Below, piece by piece: positions 13,620 to 13,804 of a stretch of 13,804 bases of DNA. Numbering within the stretch: the first letter of the stretch is position 1; each line of letters opens with the position of its first letter. The position numbers and the translations under genes were made by a program. Below the pieces are notes generated by a model, which saw only the letters and a program-made list of their open reading frames with translations, did no database searches and was not told the origin of the DNA. Source of the DNA: DATBFX01 sp036558305. GTDB taxonomy: Bacteria > Chloroflexota > Chloroflexia > Thermomicrobiales > UBA6265. The stretch covers positions 1 through 13,804 of the forward strand of contig DATBFX010000062.1 in NCBI GenBank assembly GCA_036558305.1, given 5' to 3'.

Positions 13620-13804
13620 GGCAAAACTCGACCATCGCAAGACATCGACAAATAGGATCATATGGACCGTTGTCTCCCGCAGGCGGCACACGGGCGGCGC
13701 GTGCGGGCCCGGGCAGCGCCTCCCTCCCGCCCGATTGGCCCCGGTCGTCACGGCCCGGGCCGTCCCGCCCCCACCGCCCCTCTCAAGCCACGGCGAGGCG
13801 CCCC
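13620..13804. other. GC-rich non-coding right edge
   Basis: No convincing gene here. It is increasingly C-rich towards the edge and holds a 14-base perfect palindrome ACGGCCCGGGCCGT at 13750-13763. It could be the downstream hairpin of a gene beyond the window or simply GC-rich spacer. Confidence 0.4.

Noticed and set aside
13514..13651. N-terminal extension of the DUF4188-like protein to an ATG at 13651
   Set aside because: The extension is low-complexity, has no ribosome binding site, contains the two hairpins, and GTG 13513 has AAGGAG at the right distance.

Overview
The window comes from a GC-rich bacterial chromosome. The gene style (ECF sigma factor with a membrane anti-sigma partner, secreted eight-bladed PQQ propeller, secreted allene-oxide-cyclase/dirigent-like barrel, GTG and TTG starts behind strong AGGAGG sites) would fit Chloroflexota, for example Thermomicrobia-like lineages, or another high-GC phylum. 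No rRNA or other phylogenetic marker is present, so this is only a guess. I see no tRNA, rRNA, CRISPR array, transposase or integrase.

Left part (1-7136). The last 59 residues of a sensor histidine kinase run off the left edge on the plus strand. Converging on it with a 12-base gap is a two-gene minus-strand operon. Its first gene encodes a 1913-residue protein: coiled helices, a disordered acidic linker, a large helical region, an intact STAND/ATPase_2-like P-loop NTPase, a winged-helix-like segment, and a second NTPase-like module without a P-loop. Its second gene encodes a 394-residue protein with an NTPase-like N-terminus that lacks a Walker A motif and a HEPN-like C-terminus carrying R-x4-H (RDRLAH). 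The pair looks like a conflict or defence module, NTPase sensor plus HEPN RNase-like effector, that I cannot match to a named system. It is the most likely undescribed system here and sits in DNA that looks less GC-rich than the right side. A promoter and a long leader, possibly with a 61-codon ORF, precede it.

Middle part (7137-11403, all plus strand). A perfect -35 box (TTGACA) precedes a secreted PQQ propeller. An ECF-type sigma factor follows; it overlaps by 8 bases a single-pass membrane protein with two extracytoplasmic cupin-like halves, the presumed anti-sigma factor. Then comes a secreted dirigent/AOC-barrel-like protein, closed by a perfect 12-bp hairpin. These may form one envelope-response locus.

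Right part (11404-13804). Two translationally coupled small genes of unknown function (83 aa; 139 aa with nine cysteines) face a small unknown minus-strand gene across a hairpin-bearing gap. Then comes a repeat-rich gap built of 7-bp units (GAGCTTC, AGTGGCA-type) arranged as a large inverted repeat, one arm of which supplies the last codons and stop of a minus-strand DUF4188-like gene. The last 291 bases hold that gene's upstream region, with two small hairpins and a GC-rich palindrome.
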